Shown here: piece after piece, positions 45,586 to 55,756 of the stretch
How positions within the stretch are numbered: the first letter of the stretch is position 1
Layout: every line of letters begins with the position of its first letter
From: Vagococcus luciliae
Lineage (GTDB): Bacteria; Bacillota; Bacilli; Lactobacillales; Vagococcaceae
Reading direction: 5' to 3'
Assembly (NCBI RefSeq): GCF_024637875.1
Contig: NZ_CP102451.1
Span: 1,925,001-1,989,000, forward strand
DNA length: 64,000 nucleotides
Translations under genes and position numbers: made by a program
The notes under the pieces: generated by a model
The model's input: only the letters and a program-made list of their open reading frames with translations
Told to the model about the DNA's origin: nothing
Databases searched by the model: none

Positions 45586-45669
45586 CACTAACCTCCGTTA
45601 CAATTACTCTATTCTAAGATATAATCTTAACACAATATATACGAATAAAAAAATGAAATGAGGATTTTT

Positions 45670-46089
45670 ATGATAAAAATTAATACTGATGCTTCAACAC
45701 ATCCTAAATACCAAGTAAGTACTGGCTGTTTTATTATAAAAAAAGAAGGACAGACAATCGTAGAAACATTTCCTTTAGATGCGACAGATAACCATATAGC
45801 AGAATTTCAAACCATGATTCTAGCTTTAGAATACTGTCTACAAAATAATTGGCAAAAAGATTTAATTTTTATTTATTCTGACAGTAGTATTGTGGTTAAA
45901 TCATTTCATAAACGTTATGTAAAAAAAGATATTTTTCTACCACTCTTATCAAAATTGCTTATTTTGAGTCAAGGGTTTAGCGATTTAACCATTGAATGGA
46001 TACCACAAGAATCAAATAAAATGGCTGACCATCATGCTAAACAAGCACTAAAAAAAGAGTTAAAGCGTCAAAAAAAGAGTCCTAAATGA
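45670..46089 (+). CDS. RNase H-like protein (ribonuclease HI family)
   Basis: A 139-residue protein with the RNase HI fold: INTDAS (first aspartate), AEFQ (glutamate), YSDSS (aspartate) and ADHHA (last aspartate), the four metal ligands. It lacks the basic protrusion of E. coli RNase HI. GAGG precedes the ATG at 45670; an in-frame ATG at 45658 has no site. It would cleave the RNA strand of RNA-DNA hybrids, but may be a specialised member. Confidence 0.8.
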   Translation: MIKINTDASTHPKYQVSTGCFIIKKEGQTIVETFPLDATDNHIAEFQTMILALEYCLQNNWQKDLIFIYSDSSIVVKSFHKRYVKKDIFLPLLSKLLILSQGFSDLTIEWIPQESNKMADHHAKQALKKELKRQKKSPK

Positions 46090-46156
46090 TAAATAATTAG
46101 CTAGGTATATCACTATTTTTTTGCTAAAATAAGGTATCAAAGAAAGGGGGATATTA

Positions 46157-47596
46157 ATGAGTGTCCTGTTAATCATTTTATATTTAATCAACTTACTATT
46201 TGCTCTGTTTTTAATATTTTATAGAGAGCGTGATACTAGTGTTACTTGGGCTTGGTTATTAGTCTTTATGTTTATCCCATTTTTAGGATTTATTTTATAT
46301 TTATTTTTTGGTCTCGGGCTAAGTAAAAAGGAACGATATGAAATTAAAAATCAAATTACAATGGATTTTAGCTCGCTAGATGATATTTACGATCCAACAT
46401 TGCAATTATATGATGATTTACCTTCAGATAGTAAACATGCTCAACTTGCCTATTTCATGTCCAATTTAAATCATACACCTTTAACGCATCATAACAGCGT
46501 CACCATATTAACCGATGGAGAGAAAAAATTAGAAGCATTATTAAATGATATTAAACACGCTAAAAAGTTTATCCATATTGAATATTATGCTTTTGTGACA
46601 GATAAAACGGGTATGAGGGTAGTTGATCTATTAACTGAAAAGGCAAAAGAAGGGGTAGAAGTTTGCCTATTATATGATGAATTAGGCTCTAAAGGAGTTA
46701 AAAGAACGAAGTTTTCTAAATTAATTGAAGCTGGTGGACGAATCCAGACTTTTGTTACCAGTGAGAAGGCCATTTTAAAGTTTCGTGTTAACTATCATGA
46801 CCATCGAAAAATTGCTGTGATTGATGGAAAAATTAGTTATGTTGGTGGATTTAATATCGCAGATCAGTACGTTGAAACAACTAAAAAATTTGGCTACTGG
46901 CGTGACACTCATCTTAGAATTGACGGCCCTGCTACCTCTATCTTAGAATTACGCTTTTTATCCGATTGGAATGTTTCCGTCCCTGATGATAAAAAACTTA
47001 TTGGAAAGCTTGATTATTTATATCATGAAAAACCAAATGAGAAAGCCACAACTGATATTCAAATTATTGCTAGTGGACCGCATGATGAGAAGCAACAAAT
47101 TAAATTAGCTTTTACAAAACTTATCACCAGTGCTAAAAAACGGATTTGGATTCAAACACCATACTTTATACCAGATGATACAATTCTTGATGCTTTAAAA
47201 ATTGCCAAACAGTCCGGAGTAGATGTTCGAATTATGATTCCAAATAAACCAGATCATCCTTTTATCTATAGGGCAACACAATATTTCGCTCAAGTTATTA
47301 TGAAGCATGATGTTGATGTCTTTATTTATGAAGGTGGATTTCTTCATTCTAAAGTTCTTATTATGGATGATGAAGTAAGCATTGTGGGTTCAGCTAATCA
47401 AGATATTCGCAGTTATAAACTGAATTTTGAAGCCAGTGCTGTTATGTATGATAAATCTATCAACGATACTTTATCTCATTATTTTACAGAAGACTTAAAG
47501 CAATCCAAAGAATTAACACAACAAATGATTGATGACATGTCTATTTGGTTGAAATTCAAACAAAAAACAGCACGATTATTTTCACCAATTATGTAA
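46157..47596 (+). CDS. cls: Cardiolipin synthase
   Basis: The 479-residue enzyme has two N-terminal membrane helices (about 3-20 and 35-52) and two phospholipase-D motifs, HDHRKIAVIDG and HSKVLIMDDE, each with the GG or GS(A/G)N partner (YVGGFN, VGSANQD). It joins two phosphatidylglycerols to cardiolipin at the membrane. AAAGGGGG precedes the ATG at 46157. A strong terminator follows. Confidence 0.95.
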   Translation: MSVLLIILYLINLLFALFLIFYRERDTSVTWAWLLVFMFIPFLGFILYLFFGLGLSKKERYEIKNQITMDFSSLDDIYDPTLQLYDDLPSDSKHAQLAYFMSNLNHTPLTHHNSVTILTDGEKKLEALLNDIKHAKKFIHIEYYAFVTDKTGMRVVDLLTEKAKEGVEVCLLYDELGSKGVKRTKFSKLIEAGGRIQTFVTSEKAILKFRVNYHDHRKIAVIDGKISYVGGFNIADQYVETTKKFGYWRDTHLRIDGPATSILELRFLSDWNVSVPDDKKLIGKLDYLYHEKPNEKATTDIQIIASGPHDEKQQIKLAFTKLITSAKKRIWIQTPYFIPDDTILDALKIAKQSGVDVRIMIPNKPDHPFIYRATQYFAQVIMKHDVDVFIYEGGFLHSKVLIMDDEVSIVGSANQDIRSYKLNFEASAVMYDKSINDTLSHYFTEDLKQSKELTQQMIDDMSIWLKFKQKTARLFSPIM

Positions 47597-47602
47597 TTTA
47601 AA

Positions 47603-47646
47603 TAAGTGATAACAATTATTTTTTTAATTGTTATCACTTATTTTTT
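47603..47646 (+). terminator. Terminator of cls
   Basis: A 16-bp perfect stem (47603-47618 with 47625-47640), a loop of six Ts and a T run afterwards. Confidence 0.9.
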
Positions 47647-47764
47647 ATTACTAAGAGTCATAAAATAGAAGCATCCAAATTTAGAGTCTTTTTTGTTAAG
47701 ACTAGTTTAATCAGACATAAGTTGTTATACTAGTTGAGATATTATCAGACAAGGAGGAAATACT

Positions 47765-49168
47765 ATGCCTCGTTTAGAGTTTTCGTATATGAAATTAAAG
47801 CATCTAAGCACTCGGTACATTAACCAACACCTTTCTAGTATCCAAATTATTTTTCTATATTATGTTTTAATTACAACTGTCGCTTACTTTTTACTTAATT
47901 TACCATTTTTTCATCAAGATAATGCTAATTATTCAACCTTTGATATGATTTTTATGGCTATTAGTACGGTTAGTGTGACAGGCTTAAGTACTTTCAATAT
48001 TAATGAAGTATTTAACCAACGTGGGATTATTTTACTTGAAATTCTCTTTCAAATAGGTGGCTTTGGTATTATGATGGTGTCAACTTTTTTCTTCATTTTA
48101 TCAAAGAAGAAAATTTCTCTAAAGCGTCGGCAATTAATCATGACTGATATGAACTCTCCAAAGCTTAGTGGAAGTATTCGATTAATCAAAAATACTATGC
48201 TGACTTTATTAGTTATACAATTACTATTTGGTCTTGTCTTTTCTACCCATTTTTATTTTGCTGAACATCATCTTGATTTAGTTGATTCGTTGTTCCATGG
48301 ATTTTATCAATCCATCTCAGCAGTAACAAACTCTGGATTTGATGTAACAGGTGAATCAGTCACCCCTTATAAAAACGACTTTTTCTTTTTACCTATTTTG
48401 ATGCTACTTATTATGATTGGCGGGATTGGGTTTCCAGTCTTAATGGAAGTAAAAGAGTGGTTATTTTATAGAAGAGAAAATCATAAGTTACCTTTTCGTT
48501 TTTCCCTATTCAGTCGATTAGCGATTAGTATCTATATTGTATTATTTATCGTTGGAACGATTTTAATCTATTTATTAGAAAAAAACCATTTATTTATTGA
48601 TATGAGCGAACCACAAAAATGGCTGACATCCATGTTCTATTCTACCACCACACGAAATGCAGGTTTACAATTAAATAATCTAAATGATTTTCAAACACCT
48701 ACCCTATTACTTTTTTCAATGTTAATGTTCATTGGTTGTAGTCCAAGTTCTGTCGGTGGTGGTGTTCGAACAACAACTGTTGCGATATTAGGTTTATATA
48801 TGTATAGCTTTATAAAAGGACAAGAAAACGTTACTATATTTAACAGAAGAATTGATCGAACAGACATAAAAAAAGCCATCGTTGTGTTTAATTTATCTGT
48901 CTTTATGTGTTTTTTATCTATTATGATACTAACGATTACAGAAAATGAAACAATGATTGCGTTAATTGTAGAAGTCGCTTCTGCCTTTGGAACAACAGGA
49001 CTATCACTAGGTATTACCTCTTCTCTTTCTCCAATTGGTAAAATTGTTATTGCCATTTTAATGTTTGTTGGACGTATTGGAATGCTTTACACTTTAATGA
49101 TTTTTATTCCAAAAGAAAAACATGACCGTGGCTACATTTATCCAGCTGAAAAAATTATTATTGGTTAA
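47765..49168 (+). CDS. ktrB: Potassium uptake channel subunit KtrB/TrkH family
   Basis: The 467-residue protein has four M1-P-M2 repeats with selectivity-filter-like TVSVTGLS, AVTNSGF, STTTRNAGL and AFGTTGLS, each glycine lining a potassium pore. AAGGAGG precedes the ATG at 47765. The RCK partner KtrA, which regulates gating, is not within the window. Fine discrimination from TrkH rests on the length (about 450-470 fits KtrB). Confidence 0.9.
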   Translation: MPRLEFSYMKLKHLSTRYINQHLSSIQIIFLYYVLITTVAYFLLNLPFFHQDNANYSTFDMIFMAISTVSVTGLSTFNINEVFNQRGIILLEILFQIGGFGIMMVSTFFFILSKKKISLKRRQLIMTDMNSPKLSGSIRLIKNTMLTLLVIQLLFGLVFSTHFYFAEHHLDLVDSLFHGFYQSISAVTNSGFDVTGESVTPYKNDFFFLPILMLLIMIGGIGFPVLMEVKEWLFYRRENHKLPFRFSLFSRLAISIYIVLFIVGTILIYLLEKNHLFIDMSEPQKWLTSMFYSTTTRNAGLQLNNLNDFQTPTLLLFSMLMFIGCSPSSVGGGVRTTTVAILGLYMYSFIKGQENVTIFNRRIDRTDIKKAIVVFNLSVFMCFLSIMILTITENETMIALIVEVASAFGTTGLSLGITSSLSPIGKIVIAILMFVGRIGMLYTLMIFIPKEKHDRGYIYPAEKIIIG

Positions 49169-49172
49169 TGAC

Positions 49173-49212
49173 ACTACTTAGAACATATTTTTTCATGTTC
49201 TAAGTAGTTTTT
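49173..49212 (+). terminator. Terminator of ktrB
   Basis: ACTACTTAGAACAT pairs with ATGTTCTAAGTAGT (49173-49186, 49195-49208), followed by TTTTTG. Confidence 0.88.
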
Positions 49213-49308
49213 GTTATCTTATAATAGAATCTTATGCATTTTTTTAATCTTTCAATTCTTATTTTATGGTATCATGATTAAGTTAATGTATACACAGGAG
49301 GAATGTAT

Positions 49309-50652
49309 ATGAGTTTTAAAAGTGGATTAGCAACAACAGTTGGTAAGTCTTCACAATGGATATTAAAGACCTTTTTTAAAGGTGGCAGTAGTCTACCTGG
49401 TAAATTGGCATTAAAAATAGATCCAACAATCCTTTCTAGTTTAGCAAAAGACTATGATGTGATTGTTGTAACAGGAACAAATGGAAAAACGTTAACTACT
49501 GCTTTAACCGTTAATATATTAAAAGAGGAATTCGATTCTGTTGTTACTAACACAACAGGAGCAAATATGTTACAAGGTATTGTATCAACCTTCCTTCAAG
49601 GAAAGAAAAATAAGCATGGCAAAAACATTGCTGTTTTAGAAATTGATGAAGCCAGTTTAAATAAAGTGACAGAATTTTTAACACCTGAGTTATTCTTATT
49701 TACTAATATTTTTCGTGATCAAATGGATCGCTATGGCGAAATCTATACAACGTACCAATTAATTGTTGACGGGGCTAAAAAAGCACCAAATGCACCTATT
49801 TTAATGAATGGTGATTTACCGATATTTAACTCTATCGACACTATCAACCCAAGAGAATATTATGGATTTAATCATACTGATGATGAAGAACAAATGGCTC
49901 ATTATAATACTGATGGTGTGCTGTGTCCTCATTGCCACCACATTCTTCACTATAAAATGATTACTTACAGTAACTTAGGTGATTATTATTGTCCAAATTG
50001 TGACTTTAAACGTCCTGCACTTAATGTTTCTTTAACTGATATTAAGCACATGACCAATGTCTCTTCCACTTTTACTATTGATTCACATGATTATCAAATT
50101 GAAGTAGGTGGGATGTATAATATATACAATGCTCTAGCCGCCACTGCTGTTGCTAAGCACTATAATATTTCATCTGATAAAATTAAAAAAGGGCTATCTT
50201 ACGATGAGAAAGTATTCGGTCGTCAAGAAGTTATTGAAATTGGCGATAAAAAATGTACCCTTGTTTTAGTAAAAAACCCTGTTGGGTTAAATCAAGTTAT
50301 TGATACGATGAAATTATCTCCTTACCCATTCTCTCTAGCTGCACTACTAAATGCCAACTATGCTGATGGAATTGATGTTAGTTGGATTTGGGATAGTCAA
50401 CTAGAAGAGTTAGGTGAATTAGATATTCCTAAAGTCATTTCTGGTGGAGAACGTCAGAGTGATATGTCACTTAGACTTAAAGTCGCAGGAATACAAGAAA
50501 ATAACTTAATTGAAACCTCTTCACTAAATCAAATTATTGAAGAAATCAAAACTGCTCCTACTGAACATGTTTATATTTTAGCTACTTATACTGCTGTATT
50601 AGGCTTAAGAAAAGAATTAATTCAGCAAGGTTTTATTAAGGAGGATGCCTAA
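49309..50652 (+). CDS. murT: Lipid II isoglutaminyl synthase, MurT subunit
   Basis: A 447-residue Mur-ligase-like protein. The P-loop VVTGTNGKTLTTAL lies near residue 60, a four-cysteine zinc ribbon (CPHCHH...CPNCDF) lies near 205-230, and a DUF1727 C-terminal domain follows (VLVKNPVGLNQVI). With GatD it amidates the glutamate of lipid II to isoglutamine. AGGAGG lies seven bases before the ATG at 49309; the ATG at 49303 is too close. gatD follows immediately. Confidence 0.95.
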   Translation: MSFKSGLATTVGKSSQWILKTFFKGGSSLPGKLALKIDPTILSSLAKDYDVIVVTGTNGKTLTTALTVNILKEEFDSVVTNTTGANMLQGIVSTFLQGKKNKHGKNIAVLEIDEASLNKVTEFLTPELFLFTNIFRDQMDRYGEIYTTYQLIVDGAKKAPNAPILMNGDLPIFNSIDTINPREYYGFNHTDDEEQMAHYNTDGVLCPHCHHILHYKMITYSNLGDYYCPNCDFKRPALNVSLTDIKHMTNVSSTFTIDSHDYQIEVGGMYNIYNALAATAVAKHYNISSDKIKKGLSYDEKVFGRQEVIEIGDKKCTLVLVKNPVGLNQVIDTMKLSPYPFSLAALLNANYADGIDVSWIWDSQLEELGELDIPKVISGGERQSDMSLRLKVAGIQENNLIETSSLNQIIEEIKTAPTEHVYILATYTAVLGLRKELIQQGFIKEDA

Positions 50653-50653
50653 T

Positions 50654-51340
50654 ATGTCAGACTTTCAATTAAATTTTTGCCATCTTTATGGAAATTTACT
50701 TAATACATATGGTGATAATGGTAACCTACTTTTACTAAATTACTACGCAAAAAAATTAGGTATTTCGATAGAAACAGAAATTATCAGCGTCTTTGAAGAC
50801 TTTGATGATACAAAATATGATTTCGTTTTTTTTGGTGGGGGACAAGATTATGAACAAAAAATTGTTTCTGAAGACATTCAAACAAAAAAAGACTCTATCA
50901 CTCGTTACATCGAAAACGATGGTGTCATGCTAGCTATTTGTGGAGGTTTCCAACTACTTGGTGAGTATTATATTGGGGCTAATGGAGAGAAAATTAATGG
51001 TATTTCTGCTCTTCCACACTATACTTTAAGTCAAGACAATAACCGTTTTATTGGTGATATCGAGATCTATAATAAGGAATTTAATGAAACTTATTATGGT
51101 TTTGAAAATCATAACGGTATGACTTTTTTAGGTGATGGTGAAAAAGCTCTTGGAGCTGTTATTAAAGGCTATGGAAATAATGGACAAGATAAAACGGAAG
51201 GCGTTATTTATAAAAATGTAATGGGATCTTATTTTCATGGTCCATTGTTAGCAAAAAATAAGCAATTAGCACTGAGATTAATCAATATGGCTATGAAAAA
51301 AAAATATCATGTCACGTTTTCTTTGGATGATTTGAATTAG
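50654..51340 (+). CDS. gatD: Lipid II isoglutaminyl synthase, GatD subunit
   Basis: The 228-residue glutaminase subunit releases ammonia for MurT. It has a class-I glutamine amidotransferase core: nucleophile cysteine in LAICGGFQLLG and catalytic histidine in YFHGPLLAKN. AAGGAGG lies nine bases before the ATG at 50654; the ATG at 50645 touches the site. MurT-GatD is essential for peptidoglycan cross-linking in relatives. Terminator downstream. Confidence 0.95.
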   Translation: MSDFQLNFCHLYGNLLNTYGDNGNLLLLNYYAKKLGISIETEIISVFEDFDDTKYDFVFFGGGQDYEQKIVSEDIQTKKDSITRYIENDGVMLAICGGFQLLGEYYIGANGEKINGISALPHYTLSQDNNRFIGDIEIYNKEFNETYYGFENHNGMTFLGDGEKALGAVIKGYGNNGQDKTEGVIYKNVMGSYFHGPLLAKNKQLALRLINMAMKKKYHVTFSLDDLN

Positions 51341-51370
51341 AACACAAGATAAAACTTGTGTTCTTTTTTC
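51339..51370 (+). terminator. Terminator of murT-gatD
   Basis: AGAACACAAG/CTTGTGTTCT stem followed by TTTTTT; it overlaps the gatD stop. Confidence 0.88.
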
Positions 51371-51466
51371 TTATAAACAGTATATTATTAGCATTATTCT
51401 TACATTTTATGTATAATGATACTGTCATAATCTTAACAGGTTATGAAAGAATAGGAGTGAAAAAAA

Positions 51467-52585
51467 TTGAAAATAGGCGTACCAAAAGAAATTAAGAACA
51501 ATGAAAACCGTGTTGCTTTGACTCCACCATTTGTCAAAATTTTAGTGGAAAAGTCACATGAAGTATTCGTACAAACTCAAGCAGGAGTAGGTGCTGGCTT
51601 TGAAGACAGTGCATATGAAGAAATGGGTGCAACCATCGTTCAAAATCAAGAAGACGCGTGGGATGTTGATATGGTCCTAAAAGTTAAAGAACCATTAGCA
51701 TCTGAATATCATTTATTCAAACCTAATCAAATTTTATTTACATATCTTCATTTAGCCCCTAATAAAGAATTAACTGATGCTTTACTAGAAAACAAGATTA
51801 CAGCAATTGCTTATGAATCCGTTCGTTTACCCGATGGTTCATTGCCTTTATTAACACCAATGTCGGAGATTGCTGGTCGTATGGCGCCACAAACTGGTGC
51901 ATACTTCTTACAATCTATTAACCAAGGTTCAGGTGTTTTATTGTCTTCTGTTCCTGGTGTTGAAAAGGGACAAGTCGTTATTATTGGTGGTGGTGTTGCT
52001 GGTATGAATGCTGCTAGAATTGCCATTGGTTTAGGTGCCAAAGTAAGAATTTTAGACATTAATCCACAACGATTAGCACAATTAGAAGATATTTTTGGAA
52101 ATGACATCGAAACAGTGATTTCTAATTCTCATAACATTGAAAAATCAGTTAAAATAGCTGATTTAGTTATTGGTGCTGTTTTAATACCTGGACGTAGAGC
52201 ACCAAAACTTGTTACCGAAAACATGATTAAACAAATGAAACCTGGTTCTGTTGTCATTGATATTGCAATTGACCAAGGTGGTATTTTTGAAACGACTGAT
52301 CATGTAACAAGCCACGATAATCCAACTTATATTAGACATGACGTTGTTCATTATGCGGTTGCAAACATGCCTGGTGCAGTAGCTCGCACATCAACTCTTG
52401 CTTTAACAAATAATACGTTACCATATATTGTTAAGTTGGCTAATCAATCTTTAAAAGAAATTGTTGCAACTGATGAAGCTCTAAGAAATGGATTTAATAC
52501 ATACAATGGTAGTTTAAATTCAAAAGTAATTGCTGAAGATCAAAATCGTTTAGATGACTATAAACCAATCACAGAATTATTATAA
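51467..52585 (+). CDS. ald: Alanine dehydrogenase
   Basis: A 372-residue enzyme of the alanine dehydrogenase/PNT family, interconverting L-alanine and pyruvate plus ammonia with NAD. It begins [20 protein letters not shown], has the catalytic lysine in LKVKEPL and histidine in FTYLHLAPN, the Rossmann motif [13 protein letters not shown] and DIAIDQGG. The start is TTG at 51467, nine bases after AGGAG. A TATAAT box lies at 51412-51417. Terminator shared with manA. Confidence 0.95.
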   Translation: MKIGVPKEIKNNENRVALTPPFVKILVEKSHEVFVQTQAGVGAGFEDSAYEEMGATIVQNQEDAWDVDMVLKVKEPLASEYHLFKPNQILFTYLHLAPNKELTDALLENKITAIAYESVRLPDGSLPLLTPMSEIAGRMAPQTGAYFLQSINQGSGVLLSSVPGVEKGQVVIIGGGVAGMNAARIAIGLGAKVRILDINPQRLAQLEDIFGNDIETVISNSHNIEKSVKIADLVIGAVLIPGRRAPKLVTENMIKQMKPGSVVIDIAIDQGGIFETTDHVTSHDNPTYIRHDVVHYAVANMPGAVARTSTLALTNNTLPYIVKLANQSLKEIVATDEALRNGFNTYNGSLNSKVIAEDQNRLDDYKPITELL

Positions 52586-52592
52586 TGAAACT

Positions 52593-52632
52593 AAAGACAT
52601 CATGTTTGAAAATCAACATGATGTCTTTTTTA
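52593..52632. terminator. Shared terminator of ald and manA
   Basis: A 14-bp stem AAAGACATCATGTT/AACATGATGTCTTT (52593-52606, 52615-52628) with T run on the plus strand; manA ends directly beyond it on the minus strand. Confidence 0.88.
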
Positions 52633-53595
52633 TTATCTATCCTTTTTTCCAGGCTCTGATGCGATGATATCCATATCACCTTCTAATACCCATGTGTCAA
52701 TACCATTGGGAATAATGAAATGCATTCCTTTTGAGAGTTCATACGTTTGATCAGCACCGATTTTTAAATAACCAAATCCTTCAATAACACTCGCTAATGT
52801 GTATGGTGCATGAGATTCAATCTCTAATATTCCATTGACATTCCACTCAAATACATCAAAATAATCTGATTCAATAAATGTTGTCACACTTGATTGATTG
52901 TCATTTAATTGTGTGATTTCTAGTTTAGGGTCAACATGAGGAACAGTCGTCACATCAAGTGACTGCTGAATATGTAATTCACGCGTGTTTCCATTGTCAT
53001 CTGCTCTGTCATAATCATATACACGATAAGTTGTGTCACTGCTTTGTTGCGTTTCTAAAATCATAATTCCACTACCAATGGCATGAATTGTCCCACTAGG
53101 AACATAGAAAAAATCACCTTTTTTAACAGGTATCCGTCTCAATAATTGATTCCACTCACCAGAGTCTATCATTTTTTTTAATTCTTCTTTTGATTTAGCA
53201 TGATGACCATAAATAATTTCCGCTCCAGGTTCTGCGCTAATGATATACCAACATTCTGTTTTTCCTAATTCTCCCTCATGACTTAACCCATAAAAATCAT
53301 CAGGATGGACTTGAACAGATAAATCCTCTTCAGCATCTAAAATTTTAGTCAATAATGGAAATACGTCTTCTTTTGGATTACCAAAAAGTTCCGGATGTTT
53401 TTCCCATAAATCATCTAACTTTTCTCCCTTGAACTCCCCATTTTCAACCGTACAAACACCATGAGGATGTGCACTAATTGCCCAACATTCCCCTATCGTT
53501 TTACTAGTTAATTCATAACCAAACTCAGTCGATAATTTTTCTCCACCCCAAATTTTTTCTTGGAATACTGGTTTTAAAAATAATGGTTCTACCAT
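52633..53595 (-). CDS. manA: Mannose-6-phosphate isomerase, class I
   Basis: The 320-residue cupin metalloenzyme interconverts mannose-6-phosphate and fructose-6-phosphate. The zinc-binding motif QVHPDD, the glutamate in ECWYI and the histidine in PSGTIHAIG are present. It would take the product of the mannose PTS at 19762-23051 into glycolysis. GGTGAGGGG precedes the ATG at 53595. Confidence 0.95.
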   Translation of the reverse strand: MVEPLFLKPVFQEKIWGGEKLSTEFGYELTSKTIGECWAISAHPHGVCTVENGEFKGEKLDDLWEKHPELFGNPKEDVFPLLTKILDAEEDLSVQVHPDDFYGLSHEGELGKTECWYIISAEPGAEIIYGHHAKSKEELKKMIDSGEWNQLLRRIPVKKGDFFYVPSGTIHAIGSGIMILETQQSSDTTYRVYDYDRADDNGNTRELHIQQSLDVTTVPHVDPKLEITQLNDNQSSVTTFIESDYFDVFEWNVNGILEIESHAPYTLASVIEGFGYLKIGADQTYELSKGMHFIIPNGIDTWVLEGDMDIIASEPGKKDR

Positions 53596-53647
53596 CTTTT
53601 TCCCCTCACCTCATCTATATTGATAAAAATAGTATATCATTTCTTGT

Positions 53648-54670
53648 TTAATTCGTCTGTTCTTTTTGATAAACTTCAATTAATTCATCACGTTTTCTTA
53701 AATAATCTTGTCTATTATCATAAGGATGGACTCGATTTGATAAAAAAATAAAAGCCTCTTGTTCAATAATATCTATCAACATAAAAGTACCAGTATAACC
53801 AGTATGATATAATATTGGATGTTTTTTTTCTAAATGATACTTTAAATCCCAACCTAGTGAACGAGATAAATCGTTATTCGGTGTAAAATCATTTAATAAT
53901 AACATCACTGTTTCTTCTTCTAAAAATACCTCTCCATTTGGTAGCCTTCCTTTATTTAACATCATTTGAACAAATTTAAAACTATCGTCAATATTACTAA
54001 ATAACCCCGCACTGCCACAGTGTTCCTTTAATTGATATGCTTTTGGATCATGTACTTCTCCTTTGATTAACCCTCGATTTTTCGTGAACTCCGTTGGCGC
54101 ACATAAAGAAGTGTTTATTTTACTAAAACCACTATGCACCATATTTAAGGGGATTAAAACTTCCTTTTCAAATATATTATGAACATTCTGTCTATAAATC
54201 TCTTCAAGCATAAATCCTATTAATAACGTTCCCGTATCTGTATATTTTTTTTCTCTACCCATTTTTTTATAATCCACTGGTAACATTAACAACGCCTCTT
54301 TTAATTCTTCAGCCGATAGCTCATCTCTATTGTCAATGTACCCTGAAATAGCTGAGGTATGTGTTAACAGATGTCTTAACGTTACCTTGTCTTCATGCCA
54401 TATGGGTAAATACGTATTAAAAGGCACATCAATGTTTAATTGATTTTGTTCAATTAATTTTAATACAACAGTATTAGTCATCATCACTTTCGTAAGTGAT
54501 GCCATATCATATAAGACATTAGAGGTTGCTTTTTCTTTAACAGGTAAAAATTGTTTATACCCCGTATTTTCCCTTACAACATTACCTTGACTAAAAAACA
54601 AATAATTAGCACCTGGAATGATGCTTTCTTTACACAATGACTCAATAAATTGAATGGTTTTAGAATACAT
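53648..54670 (-). CDS. Serine hydrolase, beta-lactamase class C family
   Basis: A 340-residue class-C beta-lactamase-fold protein with the serine-lysine motif SLTK (Ser58 region), the tyrosine motif YTDTG and HTGYTG in place of KTG. There is no signal peptide, so it is probably cytoplasmic and an esterase or peptidase rather than a resistance enzyme. GGAG precedes the ATG at 54670. It is close to the ABC exporter gene cluster, but not obviously linked to it. Confidence 0.85.
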   Translation of the reverse strand: MYSKTIQFIESLCKESIIPGANYLFFSQGNVVRENTGYKQFLPVKEKATSNVLYDMASLTKVMMTNTVVLKLIEQNQLNIDVPFNTYLPIWHEDKVTLRHLLTHTSAISGYIDNRDELSAEELKEALLMLPVDYKKMGREKKYTDTGTLLIGFMLEEIYRQNVHNIFEKEVLIPLNMVHSGFSKINTSLCAPTEFTKNRGLIKGEVHDPKAYQLKEHCGSAGLFSNIDDSFKFVQMMLNKGRLPNGEVFLEEETVMLLLNDFTPNNDLSRSLGWDLKYHLEKKHPILYHTGYTGTFMLIDIIEQEAFIFLSNRVHPYDNRQDYLRKRDELIEVYQKEQTN

Positions 54671-54689
54671 TCTATCTCCTTCTAATCCA

Positions 54690-54738
54690 CAAAAAAGCTG
54701 ATAATTCTAACTAGTCTTACCAGTAGAGATTATCAGCC
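54690..54738 (-). terminator. Terminator of the VOC-protein gene
   Basis: CTGATAAT/ATTATCAG stem with inner pairs (54698-54705, 54729-54736) and six Ts on the minus strand. Confidence 0.8.
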
Positions 54739-54744
54739 TTCTTG

Positions 54745-55638
54745 CTATTTTTTGTTCTCTTTTTTAAATACAATAAACCACAAATGAATACCACTTGGAT
54801 CATATAATCCAATAATTCTCTTGCCTTTATTATAGTAGAAGTCACTACCAAGTGTCTCAAGATTCTCCTTTAATGAAAGTAAATCCTCCATTGTTGGGAC
54901 ATCAAACGTTACGTGGTCTACTCCTAAGTCAGTATCACGAATAACAGGTGACATGTCATTTGATTGTGATTCATTAATTGCTAGCTGGTGATGATAATCG
55001 TTAACTGACAATAAATGAGTTGAACTAAAATCATCATCTTTTATTTTGAACCCTAATTTCTCAGCATAAAAATTATAAACCATTTCTAAATCCGATACTG
55101 ATAAATGAACATGTCCCACTTTTGTTTCATCTGGAACTGATGTGTATTCACCTTTCACATTGTTTAAACATTGTTGAATGTTTAATTCTTTTGTTACACC
55201 ATCTATTTTACCATCTACCATTGGCCACTCATCTTTTGGCTTATCCCAACTAAATTCTAAACGATTATTTTCAGGATCACTGATATAAACTGACTCACAA
55301 AAACCATGATCACTTTCGCCTTCAATTGGATAATTTAATAACATGAGATGCTTAATAAAACGAGCAAGATCGTCTCGAGTTGGAAAAACAAACGATGTAT
55401 GGTTTAATCCTGTCTGAATATTTGATCCTTCCACGCCATCTGGTGTCGAAATCAATCCCAGCAATTTTCTTTTCTGGCTACCAATACCTAAGATCGCCAT
55501 ATCATTTTCTTCATTAATCAAATCAAACCCAACAACTTGTTGATAGAAACTTAACATTCTGTCAAAATCTTTTACCTTAATGGCAACAGAAGTTAATTTG
55601 GTGTTTGGATTTAATGAAAAGTTAACCATAATATTCAT
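54745..55638 (-). CDS. Two-domain VOC (glyoxalase/dioxygenase-fold) protein, CatE-like
   Basis: This 297-residue protein has two vicinal-oxygen-chelate modules (about 10-145 and 165-290). Metal-type residues are seen in NHTSFVF, RLEFSWD, GHVHLSV and DHVTFD. It resembles the catechol-2,3-dioxygenase-like proteins of Firmicutes. The ATG at 55638 is two bases after GGGGG; a later ATG at 55629 is the alternative. Substrate is not known, and ring cleavage should not be assumed. Confidence 0.8.
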   Translation of the reverse strand: MNIMVNFSLNPNTKLTSVAIKVKDFDRMLSFYQQVVGFDLINEENDMAILGIGSQKRKLLGLISTPDGVEGSNIQTGLNHTSFVFPTRDDLARFIKHLMLLNYPIEGESDHGFCESVYISDPENNRLEFSWDKPKDEWPMVDGKIDGVTKELNIQQCLNNVKGEYTSVPDETKVGHVHLSVSDLEMVYNFYAEKLGFKIKDDDFSSTHLLSVNDYHHQLAINESQSNDMSPVIRDTDLGVDHVTFDVPTMEDLLSLKENLETLGSDFYYNKGKRIIGLYDPSGIHLWFIVFKKENKK

Positions 55639-55756
55639 TTCCCCCTAAATTTTCGAATCAATGTCTTTTCCCTCAATATCACTTTACATTGTAACACCTT
55701 TTATCCAAGAAATTCCATTATTATATTCGGAAAATTAGATGAATATCATTTTTTTA

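Noticed and set aside
53648-54670. Beta-lactam resistance enzyme
   Set aside because: No export signal, and the third motif is HTG rather than KTG; an esterase or peptidase role is more likely.
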